From positions 1 to 63,042 of the forward strand of contig JALLBK010000004.1 of NCBI GenBank assembly GCA_036940085.1: a stretch of 63,042 nucleotides of DNA. Direction: 5' to 3'. The notes under the pieces were generated by a model. That model saw only the letters and a program-made list of their open reading frames with translations. It did not search any database and was not told the origin of the DNA. Numbering within the stretch: position 1 is the stretch's first letter; every line of letters starts with the position of its first letter. The translations under genes and the position numbers were made by a program. Below, piece by piece: positions 53,221-63,042 of the stretch. The stretch is from Discostella pseudostelligera (Eukaryota; Bacillariophyta; Thalassiosirophyceae; Thalassiosirales; Thalassiosiraceae).

Positions 53221-53677
53221 TGTTGATTCCAAAGTAATATGATAAATGATGCATGAAATTGACCGATGGCAGCCCATGGCCTGTGGTCCACATCATCATC
53301 ATCCAACTTCATGGTCGAAGGTCGAATGGTGAAGCACGTGCTTCGTAGTGCTGGTTCGACACTCAAAAACGGCGGGAAAAAGATACAGAAATCTGCTGGG
53401 GAAAGATACGGAAAGATACTTAACAACTCCCGGAAAATATATGTGCTGTGGAAAGATACTTAACATAAATCGAAGATGATTAAAATATGGCGGGAAGTTC
53501 TGTGCTACAAGTTCATCCATCCCAGCTGCTTCCGACACCCCCGTAGGAACATAAAGATTCCCAGCGTACAAATCGGCACTCTGTGGTCCATGAAGCTGCA
53601 CAACTCCTCGACATCCAACAGATCATGGCGGACTTCTTGCGGTACGATAGGCAGATTGGTTGACGGCAAGTTCATCG

Positions 53678-53739
<62 letters not shown>

Positions 53740-53743
53740 GACC
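53221..53743. promoter_or_regulatory. Divergent promoter of cobT and OTU gene
   Basis: GGCGGGA occurs at 53371-53377 and 53489-53495, and CACGTG at 53335-53340. A long AG microsatellite ends the spacer next to the OTU start. Frames open on the minus strand here are compositional and do not supply a missing CobT N-terminus. Confidence 0.5.
53681..53737 (+). repeat. (AG)28 microsatellite in 5' leader of OTU gene
   Basis: A pure AG run of 56-57 nt ends about seven bases before the ATG at 53744. It is the longest perfect simple repeat in the window. It may act as a GAGA-type element or a purine-rich leader, and its length is likely to vary between strains. Confidence 0.95.
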
Positions 53744-55171
53744 ATGCGACGAGCTTCATCAAGATTGATTCTCATTCTAGCATCATGGATTGCCGGCCGC
53801 GCCGATTCGTCCATCCCTCGCTCCTCGTCGGAGAGTGGTGCCTCAACCTCAACGCATCCTTCCACCTCCAACTCAATTCATGCCTGTAATAATAATGACG
53901 ACTTATCCTACTCTCAAAGACCAGCATGGAACGCCTCACCCAAAATCAATGAGCAGGGCTATCTCTGTGAATTATTTCGTCGTATTCCAGGTGAATGGGA
54001 ATCGTCAGCAGAGGCTGCCAGCATCTCCGATCGATCACAGCATAACAATTTGAACACACCCGTAATCATACGACAAGTTCCCGGAGATGGATGCTGTCTC
54101 TTCCATGCCGTGGCAATATCGCTCAATTTAATTCGAGATGGGATACATTTGCGAATGGACACTGCCGAGAGCTTGCGAGAGCTTAAGGCTATGAGTCGAA
54201 GCTTGCGACATGTTGCCGTGGATTGTTTACGGTCTTGCGGTGTCGAGCAGCAACGAAATGGTAAAAGCAGAAGATTGTTGCCTCGAAGAAAAGAAAGAAC
54301 ATTCCCACATGCTGTTGTGAATTCTACCATCACTACCACCCATCATCACATAAGATCGACAAAGAAATATCCTCGGCTATTCATTCAGGGAACCGAATCC
54401 ATGCCAACGGCTCAACTATTATCAACAGCCGCGGCACAATATGGAATAACACCCGAAGAATATTGTGACTTAATGGAACAAGATTCGTACTGGGGTGGGG
54501 GACCGGAATTAGTGGCACTTTGTAATGTGTTGAAACGACCAATCCATGTCTTTGAGCTGGTGCCATGGGATGCGGTCATGAACAGTGGCGGTGATGGGGA
54601 TGTAACAACAACAACTTCTACTACTACAAGCCCTTGTGCAGTACGGGTACCAGACCATCTAATCAACCAACAATTCTGTCTCCGTCGCATGGCGACTTTT
54701 GGTTCACCCAAGTATGATTCCAAAATGCCACTTCACATACTTTCTGCCGATTCACGTTTTCCCGATGTCAATCCTGAGAGTATATTTGAGAATGGAAATC
54801 ACTTTATGGCATTATTCCCCGTGGATATCATGAGTAAGTGGGCATCCACCGAGGAAAAGGATGATTCGATGGATACTAGTGACAGGAAACAGATGATACG
54901 AGGTGGCGGTGGTGCCGCTGTCTTGATGCCGTCGGATGAGGAAGAGGAAGAGAATAATTGGTTATGCAATAATCGAGAGTGGTATAATGATTTTAACTAC
55001 AGTGTCGGTCGTGGCGAACCCATTGAGTGGAATTGTCAACAGCAAGGTTGGTATCAGACGATGATATTGCAACGAATGAAGACATTTCAGGAGAAGGTGA
55101 TGAAATTTGGGATAACTCATTATGATCGGACACAATCTCGAGTTAACGGCAAGCCTACAGCGACCTTCTAA
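53744..55171 (+). CDS. OTU-family cysteine protease with signal peptide
   Basis: Single exon, 475 residues. The OTU catalytic motif is VPGDGCCLFHAVAISL, with Asp115 and Cys118. WGGGPELVALCNVLKRPIHV is the conserved middle, and FENGNHFMALFPVD holds the catalytic His (about 353). This predicts cleavage of ubiquitin or a related modifier. Unusually, it opens with a hydrophobic leader (RLILILASWIAGRADS) that looks like a signal peptide but lacks the aromatic plastid cue. If targeted to the secretory route, the enzyme might act in the ER or the periplastid compartment, where diatoms run a ubiquitin-dependent import system. This is inference. The C-terminal part is acidic and Trp-rich. Confidence 0.8.
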   Translation: MRRASSRLILILASWIAGRADSSIPRSSSESGASTSTHPSTSNSIHACNNNDDLSYSQRPAWNASPKINEQGYLCELFRRIPGEWESSAEAASISDRSQHNNLNTPVIIRQVPGDGCCLFHAVAISLNLIRDGIHLRMDTAESLRELKAMSRSLRHVAVDCLRSCGVEQQRNGKSRRLLPRRKERTFPHAVVNSTITTTHHHIRSTKKYPRLFIQGTESMPTAQLLSTAAAQYGITPEEYCDLMEQDSYWGGGPELVALCNVLKRPIHVFELVPWDAVMNSGGDGDVTTTTSTTTSPCAVRVPDHLINQQFCLRRMATFGSPKYDSKMPLHILSADSRFPDVNPESIFENGNHFMALFPVDIMSKWASTEEKDDSMDTSDRKQMIRGGGGAAVLMPSDEEEEENNWLCNNREWYNDFNYSVGRGEPIEWNCQQQGWYQTMILQRMKTFQEKVMKFGITHYDRTQSRVNGKPTATF

Positions 55172-55208
55172 CGACACAGGATTTCTTCAGGGTTGGCTCA
55201 TTAAAACC

Positions 55209-57841
55209 TTAAAACGTCGTCTCGTCAATCTTTTCGTAATGTACTGCCTGATGCATCTCTGGGCTTACGCTAACGAATTGAGCCAGGTAGGCAAGTTGCC
55301 TCTTGACAGCAACTCGAACATGATCGACAGCTAATTTTTCTACCACCACGATACTAGGCAGGTTGTTGGTAGTCCTGACACAATTGACACTCAGCAACCT
55401 GTGATGCACGGGAATGGAGAGAGAGTAAATCGTCATCAGATCGGGGACAACAACGACCTGCAGTCACAAGTTCTTGAATAACAGCACTCACCTATAACGG
55501 CCACTCAATTTCCGAATGATACGAGTTAACTGTAACCCACGTAAGACCAACATCACAATACGTGCCTTATCTTTCAGAATGTACCACGCCGTTCTTAGGA
55601 AGACCTCGTACATGGATTGGAGATCACTGACATTCTTGTGCCCAGTCATGATGCCCCTGTACGAGAAGAAGTAGATGACATGAGATTAGGGGTTAGGGTG
55701 AGTTGATGCAAAGTTAAGGAGGGCACATCCGGCAAAAGCAAACAATAACCTCACCATGGCAAGTTGGTGACGATTGCGCCAACACTATCTTCCTGTAGTT
55801 TCGAACGAAAGTTCCGTGCGTCGCAGCAGTGAAATTGGCATATTTCGTCGTCGAACCCCTCTGCCCTGGCGTTCTCTTGAGCGCCATTGGCACTTCTTCT
55901 AGAAACATCCATTCCTATGCATTTTATTTGTTTTTGATAAACATCCAGTGCTTCCAACAGGATAGTGCCACTACCACAGAAAGGCTGCATGGTTTAAAAG
56001 TGTAAGCGCCAATGAGCGATATGGAAATAATGATACGACTAAAGAGATATATTCATGCACATTTACTCACATCAACAACCAAATCTCCATTTTTGATGTT
56101 GGCACATCGGACCATTGCATAAGCAAGGTTGGTCTTGATGGTAACTGCATTCCTAAATCGAAGGAAATGTCGTTCCTTCGAGAGATCATCCACATTGATC
56201 TGTGTTCCAACGATGACTTTTGTGGCAACGACATCAATTCTAATTTGGATGTCGAAGTCATTCATTTTGGGTTTAATATTGGAGTAGTATTCCGACATGG
56301 CGCCACCGATTTCCCTGTGTACCAATGAAGACAGAATGAACAAGAGAGTGTAAGGACATGGGCACACGTGTTCAAGCAAATGAGAAGGAAATTAAGTGAA
56401 TACTTCACCTCTCTAGTTCTGGAGCCTGGAAGCCATGCCCACTGCCGATTCGTTCACACGTAACTCGAAATGTCCCTCCCTGATTGTCCAAATCAACTAG
56501 GGATGAGATGTTAGCATTCTGCAACACTAATCTTTCCTTGTAATACTCATACAACATCTCTCCATTAATCGAGCCGATCTTTGTTTTCACTAGTTCTCCT
56601 TCTTCAGATGTAATCTTTGCTTCACCGTCCATTTCCAAATCTGCGACCGATGATGATAGCACGTGACTGAGATCGAAATGATCGTTGTATCTTAAAACAT
56701 GGTGTGCAGTTCGAAGCTGAAGAAGTGTGGTTTCCATTGGTGATGGCGTTGGTTCTTTCCCATCATTGTCTTCAACTCCATCAATCGACGTTCGACGACA
56801 AACGGCAACATACCCTGCAATGCCAAATGGCCTCGCGAGGCAACAATACCGTTCAATGTCCAACACTTCCTCAATCTCAGCGACACAATAACATTCCGCC
56901 CCAATATTAGTTCGCACCACAAACTCTACAGACTCGGATATTTCATTTTCAATGTGATATAATGGATTGTAGAATTGAGCATCGTCTCCAAACACTTGGT
57001 GTCCACCATGATCTCCCAACTCGTTACTGTCAATTATCATATCCTTCTCATCCTCATCCTTTTTCCATGGTCCAGCAGTAGAATCCAACACACCCTCTTC
57101 AGTCGCAATTTGATCAATCCAATGATCTCGCTTCTCATGCTCCATTTCACCCAATGTCGCTTCCTCTCCCTCCTTCTTACAACGGAATGTCAAATTGATC
57201 CTACCATCAAGTACCTCCATCTCTTTGGGCACACTATGCAAATACTGTAACTGGCATATATTCTCCATAATAACCAAACTACCATGAGACATGGTTATGC
57301 TTGCTCGGTCTCTCATACCATCTGTTTTGGAACGGATGAGGAATTGACGTGATGCACCAAGTGATATGGAGGCGATGGGAGTGGAGCGGCCGAGTTCTTC
57401 TCGATCAGAATGCCATCCAATGCGTTGAGTTCCGTCTTGGTAGTAGTTTAGTAGACAGACATTGAATTCCACTTTGGAATTATTGTCATTCAGTTGTTTG
57501 GAATTGTACCATTCCTCGGCTAGTAGCTTGAGTTTGTGCACCACGGGGGGGAAGGGACCGACAATGGAAGCACCGGGTGCATCTCGGTAGCGGTACCCCA
57601 CTTCTTTCGGCTCCACCGCACCAGTAGTTTCATCTCCCTCTGCAACTGTATCACCTTTTCCGCCATTTTTTGCTGTTGGTGGAAGTTCCATCAAGGTGAC
57701 CCAACGATTGATCTTGGGTGTTTTCTCCCAGGGTGTGTTCGTTAGTAGATATTGATAGGCGTCGGATGCCTCCGATTCAGAGAGGAAATTGTCATCGTAG
57801 TAGACGCACGGCGTGTGGAGCGGCAGGAGATACTCTTCCAT
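55209..57841 (-). CDS. AlkB dioxygenase - THUMP - RNA methyltransferase fusion
   Basis: Exons from 57841 to 56409, 56314 to 56071, 55984 to 55755, 55656 to 55492 and 55398 to 55209; introns of 94, 86, 98 and 93 nt; about 753 residues. The N-terminal third is an AlkB-type 2-oxoglutarate/Fe(II) dioxygenase: NVCLLNYYQDGTQRIGWHSD (Fe ligands His and Asp), YLHSVPKE (distal His) and RINLTFR (2OG-binding Arg pair). A linker follows, then a THUMP-like region (VEFVVRTNIGAECYCVAEIE and KTKIGSINGEMLYEYYKERL). The methyltransferase shows LVVDPFCGSGTILLEALDVY across one junction and AIVTNLPW joined to GIMTGHKN, resembling THUMPD3/Trm14 guanosine-N2 methyltransferases of tRNA. The frame opens to 57997, but that part carries promoter words. 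The 3' end lies 37 nt from the OTU gene. Confidence 0.82.
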
Positions 57842-58649
57842 TATTGTAGTGATAGTGGCGACGAATTCAATAGTATATCTAGTGATGGACGAGCATTGAT
57901 GACTTGTTCCGATGTATGGATGGTCGGTGGACGGATGGTGATCTATGGTGATGGCCTGTGTGATGGCGGAAATGGCGGGAAAAAGATTTGGCGACATACT
58001 ATTTGGTCCTACGCCAACTCCATAAGAGAAAATTGCGGGAAGAGTATTTGGCGATGAATGAAGTGGCGAAAATGGCGCCCGCCATGTGCCAATCTGCTTC
58101 CGTCGCCGTCACCGTCGCCCGTCGCCGTCGTTGACTCTGCCGGCCTGTCGTACTACAACTCCTACCAACGCCGACCCCTGCTCGTCGCATTAGTTGAATG
58201 GCTCTTCGTAAGTGTGATGATCGATAGTTTGCAATGTTCTGCCTTGCCGAATCGGGTGGCCGGCTGTGATTCAGAACATTGGTGGCGGCTGCAGTCGGGA
58301 GTGGTGGCGGGCGGGCGGGCGGTGGGTGGTGCTCCTTGGCTCGTGGTTGCCTGCGGCGCATTTTCAGCTTCGCGTCAGTGGTCGTCCGTGTCACCGCACT
58401 GTCAATCGATCTCTCCATTTGAATTTATTTTTTACTAACATATCGTTTTTTATCATATCAGAACGCAGGATAGTCCTCTGAATGTCGACATTATTACTTC
58501 ACTTCTTCCAGCGTCCATCATTTCAATTTCAAGCTGTACTACCAACGTCCATCTCAATTCTTCGCCAACAAAATCACCAATTATTCTACTTGTATCCTAC
58601 GTGGCTAAAAGCACTGGATATTCACAATCACTCCAATAGCATCAACTGC
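57842..58649. promoter_or_regulatory. Divergent promoter of AlkB fusion and M16 genes
   Basis: GGCGGGA lies at 57974-57980, variant TGCGGGA at 58034-58040, and CCCGCC at 58078-58083 in GGCGCCCGCCATG. Related GGCGA-type words are interspersed. A GGCGGGC run lies near 58307-58322. I see no convincing gene in the stretch; the M16 frame opens at 58482 but its signal peptide begins at 58650. Confidence 0.45.
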
Positions 58650-61600
58650 ATGCAAAAGAAGACTACGGCCCCAAAAATGTTCATCTCCTCCATTGCATTT
58701 TCACACCTGTTCATTGGCATGGGGTGTGGCGTTCAGGCATTTGCCAATCCATTGCATCATCATCGTCAACACACTTTATTTGGTTCCAAGATGATGACAA
58801 ACAGTCGACTGTGGGAAAATCCATTAGATGCTACTGGTGGTGGGGAAGCGATTGTAGATTTGGGTAGCAGTAGTAGATCATCTACCAACTTGAAAAAGAC
58901 ATCCTCACTATTGAAGGATCTGACACTTGAGGGACCTCCTTCGACCAATGGAAGTGGGGGCACTGCCACCACCGCAACATTGGAACCACCGCTTTCACCA
59001 CCATCATCACCATCTCCACCTTCATTGGAATCCAACACCGACACAATCATACTAGCCAACGATGACGAATTTATCAAATCCCTCCCCGACAAACGATCCT
59101 ATCGTGCCATCACCCTCCCCAATCAACTTACGGCTCTCATCGTATCCGATCCCACCACCGATGTTGAGGCAGCGTCGGTACATGTTCGTGCGGGACACTT
59201 TGACGACCCGCCCAACCGGGCTGGATTGGCACACTTCCATGAACATATGCTCTTCTTGGGTACAGAGAAGTATCCCAAGGAGAATGAATACGAAGATTAT
59301 TTGGGAAGGAATGGTGGGATGAGCAATGCCTATACGGATATGGAGGATACTAATTATTATTTTAATGTTTCACCGCTGGATCATGATGCAGAGGGTGATG
59401 ATGTTAATAGTGGTGGTGGGGATGATGAGGCCGGTAGTAGCGTTGAAAATAATTCTTCCGGCATCTCCTCCGCATTGTCGGGAGCACTCGATCGATTTGC
59501 GCAATTTTTCATCTCCCCAATATTCGATCAATCGATGCTAGAACGCGAATTGCGGGCGGTGAACTCGGAGTATTTGAATGGACGGACTGCGGACAATTGG
59601 AGAAATTTTCAGTTGCTAAAGCACGGTGCATCGCACGAGCATCCCTTTTCAAAGTTTGGTTGTGGTAATTACAACACTTTGACGGATGGTGGGGATGCGG
59701 AACTGCCAGTGGAGGAAGGTAGCTTGGACTTTGGAGGTGGGACTTCTCCAAGGGATAACCTTGTCAAGTTTTGGACGGAGAAATATCATGCCGGGAATCT
59801 ACGTTTATGTGTGGTTGGCCGTGGAAGCCTCGACGACTTGCAACGAGCTGTGGAGAGCACGTTTGGTGCCGTTCGTCCACCCCCTCCCAACTTTGTCGCT
59901 AATGGGATTATTGATAAGATAAAGGCAGGATATTTGAAGATGCCCTTGGAAGCGGAGACACATATGCGCGACGACAAGGATAACTTTGTCTTCCAAACGG
60001 AGCATTCGACATACTCGCCCGCTGTTGCATTTGGTCCGAATGAATTGGGTCTTTTGAGAGAGGTCATCCCACTGGTCGAGTCGAGGACGTTAAAGATATT
60101 TTCAGCTGTGCCGCCAATGGATGATCCGGTGTTGAGGGGCTCTCGTCCTTTCAGGGTACTGTCACATTTGGTTGGGCACGAGAGTCCAGGCAGCTTGCAT
60201 CATTTATTGATGGAGGAAGGTTGGATAAACAGTCTTTCATCGGGAACCGGCATCTCCACTACAGACTTTTGTCTGACGAATATTGCCATCACTCTCACAC
60301 CGAAGGGAATGAAAGAGCGTGATAAGGTTCTCGCCAAGACATGGCAGTGGTTTTCTCTCATCAAAGATTCCGTCATGAATGATCCTCATGGTGTAATAGA
60401 GCAATATCACGATGAGTTAAAGACAATGACCGAGTTATCGTTCAAATTTCGAGAAATGGGAGATCCAACTGACTTTTGTTCCGCTGCCGCTGGGAGAATG
60501 TTTGACTATGAGCCATCAAAAGTATTGTTGGGATCAGCTGAAGTCGGAAAATATGACGTAGAAACTGCACGTGCCTTCTTAGAGAGATTGACGCCTCAAA
60601 ACTCTTTGGTTGTGATCTCGGGGCCAGAGCGCGAACTGGAGGAAAGAACAGATATAGAAGTCAGTGCACGTGATGCTCCATGGCAGGTGGAGGAGGTGCG
60701 TGTTCAACTGGTTCATTTGCCTATCAGTTTGGTTTCTTTATATAATTAACTTGTTGAACTTGTTACAAATCGCAAATTTCAGAGGTATGGTGCTAGATAT
60801 CGTCAAACCAGAATTTCTGAGGAGTTGGCTGAGGAGTGGAACCATCCGGCTGAAATTGATCCTAGACTCCGTCTTCCAGGATTGAATGAATTTATCCCCA
60901 AAGACTTATCCCTTCGATGTGATGATAATGATCGCATTTCCGAATTCGACCCTGATGTCGATTACAGAAAAGTGCATCCCAAATTACTGTTTGACACTCC
61001 AAATCATAGAATGTGGCACAAAATGGATCGGACCTTCCGTGTTCCCAGAACATCCATCAAACTTCAATTGACTTCTCCAAACATCTATCATTCTCCGAGA
61101 ACTATCACACTCAATCGTATTTTTCAGAAAGTATTGAGTGATGACTTGAACTCGTACGTCTACGATGCTTCTGTCGCCGGCTGTAACTACAGCGTTGACT
61201 GTGTGCCAAGTGCATATCGAATCTCTGTTAGCGGATACTCTGAAAAAATTCCACACCTTCTTGATGTCGTTACGAGTCGCATCGCAAGTTTGATAGAAGA
61301 GATGAAAGAGGGTGACGAAGCGCACCCAGGTCTTGCAAAATTATTTCACAAGGCAGAAGAGAACCTATTGCGGCAAACGAAAAACTATGTGTTCGACAGC
61401 CCGTACGAAACAGGCAGCTACAATTTGAGAATGGTGAGACGTAGCTCTGCATGAGTTGTTATTTCTTCAATAGATCGTCCGACTAAATCTCATTGTTGCC
61501 ACACCTTCCGATCATAGCTTTGCGAAGCGCCAGTTTGGCACATAGATGACTACATTGGTGAAATGGAGGGACCTGATGCCGAGACAGATCCTCTAACAAT

Positions 61601-62591
61601 GAAGGAATGCGCAGAGGTTGCGGAGCAGTGTCTATTCGGCAGGTTGAATGCGGTTTCACTTTGTATTGGGAACATTGATGAGAAAGGCTCGCACGAAGTT
61701 GAACAGGTAATATCCAACCACTTTCTAAAGAAACGACCCTTAGTTGATAGCGAAATTCCACGATTTCGATCCCTGAGAATGCCCAACATGGCAGAAGCGA
61801 CAAAAATATTTGGTTCGGCCCCGGAACTAAGCGAAGTTCCTATTGTGTATGAGGCTGTCGCACACAGTGAGGACGAGGAAAACAACTCTGTGGAACTGAT
61901 GATTCAAACAGCATCTAGTTATGAACTTGGCTATGAAGGACTGGCTATTCAGGAACTCATCGGATCAATCGCCTACAACTCAGCATTTAATCAACTCCGT
62001 ACAAAGGAGCAGCTGGGTTACATCGTAAGTGCATTTGTGAAAAAGTTTACTGGTGGGGGCAATGCGTTCTGCGTACTGGTTCAGTCCTCCAATACATTAC
62101 CACCAAAGTTGGAAGAACGTTGCCTTATATGGGTCAAGCAGTTTCGTGAAGAATTGGAAGAAATGCCTGACGAGCGATTCGTGATGGAGGCTGCAGCTGT
62201 GAAGGCTAACCTGCTCGAGAAAGACATTAAATTGTCGGAAGAAATATCATCTGTATGGGGTGAAATCCTATCGACCGTGCCCCACAGTGAACATTTTAAG
62301 AATCCAGTGTTCGACCGAATCGAAAAATTCGCTGACGTCTTGACCTTGAACGCTGCAAACGCGGATGGTATGTACAAGTCAGGAGCTGATCTTAAGCGAC
62401 GCGTACTTCAATTTTATGATGAGCACTTCATGTCTACGGAACGCAGGGCAGTGTCTTCGAGGGTTTACAATCGCAAGGCAAAAGATGTATTCGATGAGCA
62501 TTGTGGTAGAGCAGGTGTAATTTCTTCGTACGCGGATGCTCGGAGATTGAAGCAGCACCTTGCATCATATCCCACTGCTCCCTACTGGTAG
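58650..62591 (+). CDS. Insulysin-like M16 metallopeptidase, plastid-type presequence
   Basis: Exons 58650-60695, 60783-61433 and 61518-62591; introns of 87 and 84 nt; about 1256 residues. The Met at 58650 starts a signal peptide ending GVQA-FANP, a plastid cue; the frame opens at 58482. The zinc motif HxxEH is in LAHFHEHMLFLG, with the third ligand in ERELRAVNSEY, as in insulin-degrading enzymes. SNAYTDMEDTNYYFNV is the substrate-binding strand. The C-terminal half contains the inactive M16 repeats (NQLRTKEQLGYIV and VFDRIEKFADVL). Insulysins degrade peptides inside a closed chamber, so a plastid member could remove cleaved transit peptides. Presequence proteases doing that in plants belong to a different M16 branch. 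A Gly/Asp-rich insertion follows the first catalytic block. Confidence 0.85.
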
Positions 62592-63042
62592 GATTGAGTT
62601 CTCTTTCTGCGCGCGCCTGCATTCAGTTGCCCAACAACGTCAACCAGTTCGGGCGAAGCGGTTACTTATTCGATGATACAGTTCGGCACCGGCACCGACC
62701 ATCATTGTGATTGTGAGCCCTCGGCTCGAACGGGTAGCATAAAATTATTGTTGAACGCAAGTCATAAATCTTTCAGTAGCCCTAACAACTTCAACCAGTT
62801 CGTAGATGCTGTTATGCATTGTTATTTTCAGTTGTTGAATATTTTTTGAACAGAGCTCCAGAGTCAGGAGTATTGTCGTTATGACTTGTGATCTATTGAC
62901 AAATCGTTATTTGTGATCATCGGCGAATTCTGACTTAGTATCTAGTCGTCGTATGAAGGATGACCTCCTAGAGGAGTACCTACTCTCCCTTATCCGACTT
63001 TTAGGCAGCAAATACTGATTCCTCCTGTGGACCCGAGGAACT
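62592..63042. other. Right-edge intergenic region
   Basis: The 3' flank of the M16 gene to the window edge. Apart from the short direct repeat listed separately I see no ORF, promoter word or RNA gene. Confidence 0.4.
62624..62802 (+). repeat. Imperfect 28-29-bp direct repeat
   Basis: Copies at 62624-62651 and 62774-62802 share AACAAC(G/T)TCAACCAGTTCG preceded by CAGT(T/A)GCCC, with two substitutions and one single-base gap. They lie 150 nt apart in the flank after the M16 gene. There is no terminal inverted repeat or target duplication to suggest a mobile element. Confidence 0.6.

Noticed and set aside
50158..53743. Possible cobalamin riboswitch in the B12 cluster
   Set aside because: I see no B12-box-like sequence or plausible fold. 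Cobalamin riboswitches are bacterial, and these genes have eukaryotic introns and spacing.
53505..53871. Minus-strand frames encoding long Leu-Ser runs across the AG repeat
   Set aside because: They are translations of the (AG)28 microsatellite with no real protein features; the plus-strand OTU gene explains the locus.
62624..62802. Mobile-element remnant suggested by the direct repeat
   Set aside because: There are no terminal inverted repeats, no transposase or reverse transcriptase fragment and no target-site duplication.

Overview
The window is nuclear DNA from a eukaryotic alga with a secondary plastid, most likely a diatom. Several predicted proteins start with an ER signal peptide followed by the bipartite plastid cue with an aromatic residue at the cleavage site (ADA-FAPS, VQA-FANP, HS-FSPV, SLA-FHQ, AQA-FSIN). 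One gene carries the diatom-typical DUF6824 domain, and one resembles the diatom cobalamin acquisition protein CBA1. The genes are compact: I could place 30 GT-AG introns, nearly all of 73-137 nt, and every spliced model below keeps its reading frame. There is one intronless tRNA-Phe gene. I see no transposon, virus, CRISPR array or bacterial operon.

Layout. 1-8.1 kb: an unknown plastid protein divergent from a long bestrophin-like channel, then an AATF/BFR2-like nucleolar protein. 8.4-18.8 kb: a PP2C phosphatase with huge insertions, a plastid membrane protein, a mucin-like surface protein and a plastid fibrillin with an N-terminal repeat array. 19-26 kb: UBA3, ribosomal protein eS12 (spliced), a DUF4168-like secretory protein, an EEF1AKMT4-like methyltransferase, a small N-myristoylation candidate and tRNA-Phe. 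26-35 kb: TANGO6/RTP1-like protein, a coiled-coil protein and a vacuolar sorting receptor (VSR). 35-49 kb: a PIP kinase, a Trp-repeat protein, a plastid S1 protein, Pelota, a DUF6824 protein, a second VSR and a plastid carotenoid-desaturase-like flavoenzyme. 49-53 kb: a vitamin B12 cluster. 53-63 kb: a secretory OTU protease, an AlkB-THUMP-methyltransferase fusion and a plastid-type M16 insulysin.

The most striking feature is the B12 cluster at 49150-53220. It holds a CobU-type enzyme fused to DUF4346, a CBA1/BtuF-like surface protein, and a CobT lacking its usual N-terminal part. Two are consecutive nucleotide-loop-assembly or lower-ligand steps and the third is an uptake candidate; together they suggest local clustering of B12 uptake and remodelling in a eukaryote.

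The second striking feature is regulatory. Most genes are arranged as divergent pairs, and the short spacers carry one to five copies of an E2F-like word (GGCGGGA/TCCCGCC, often TTTCCCGCCATAT). A smaller group of spacers has CACGTG and TGACGTCA instead. The words often fall inside the longest possible N-terminal ORF extensions, which helped choose the downstream start codons used here.
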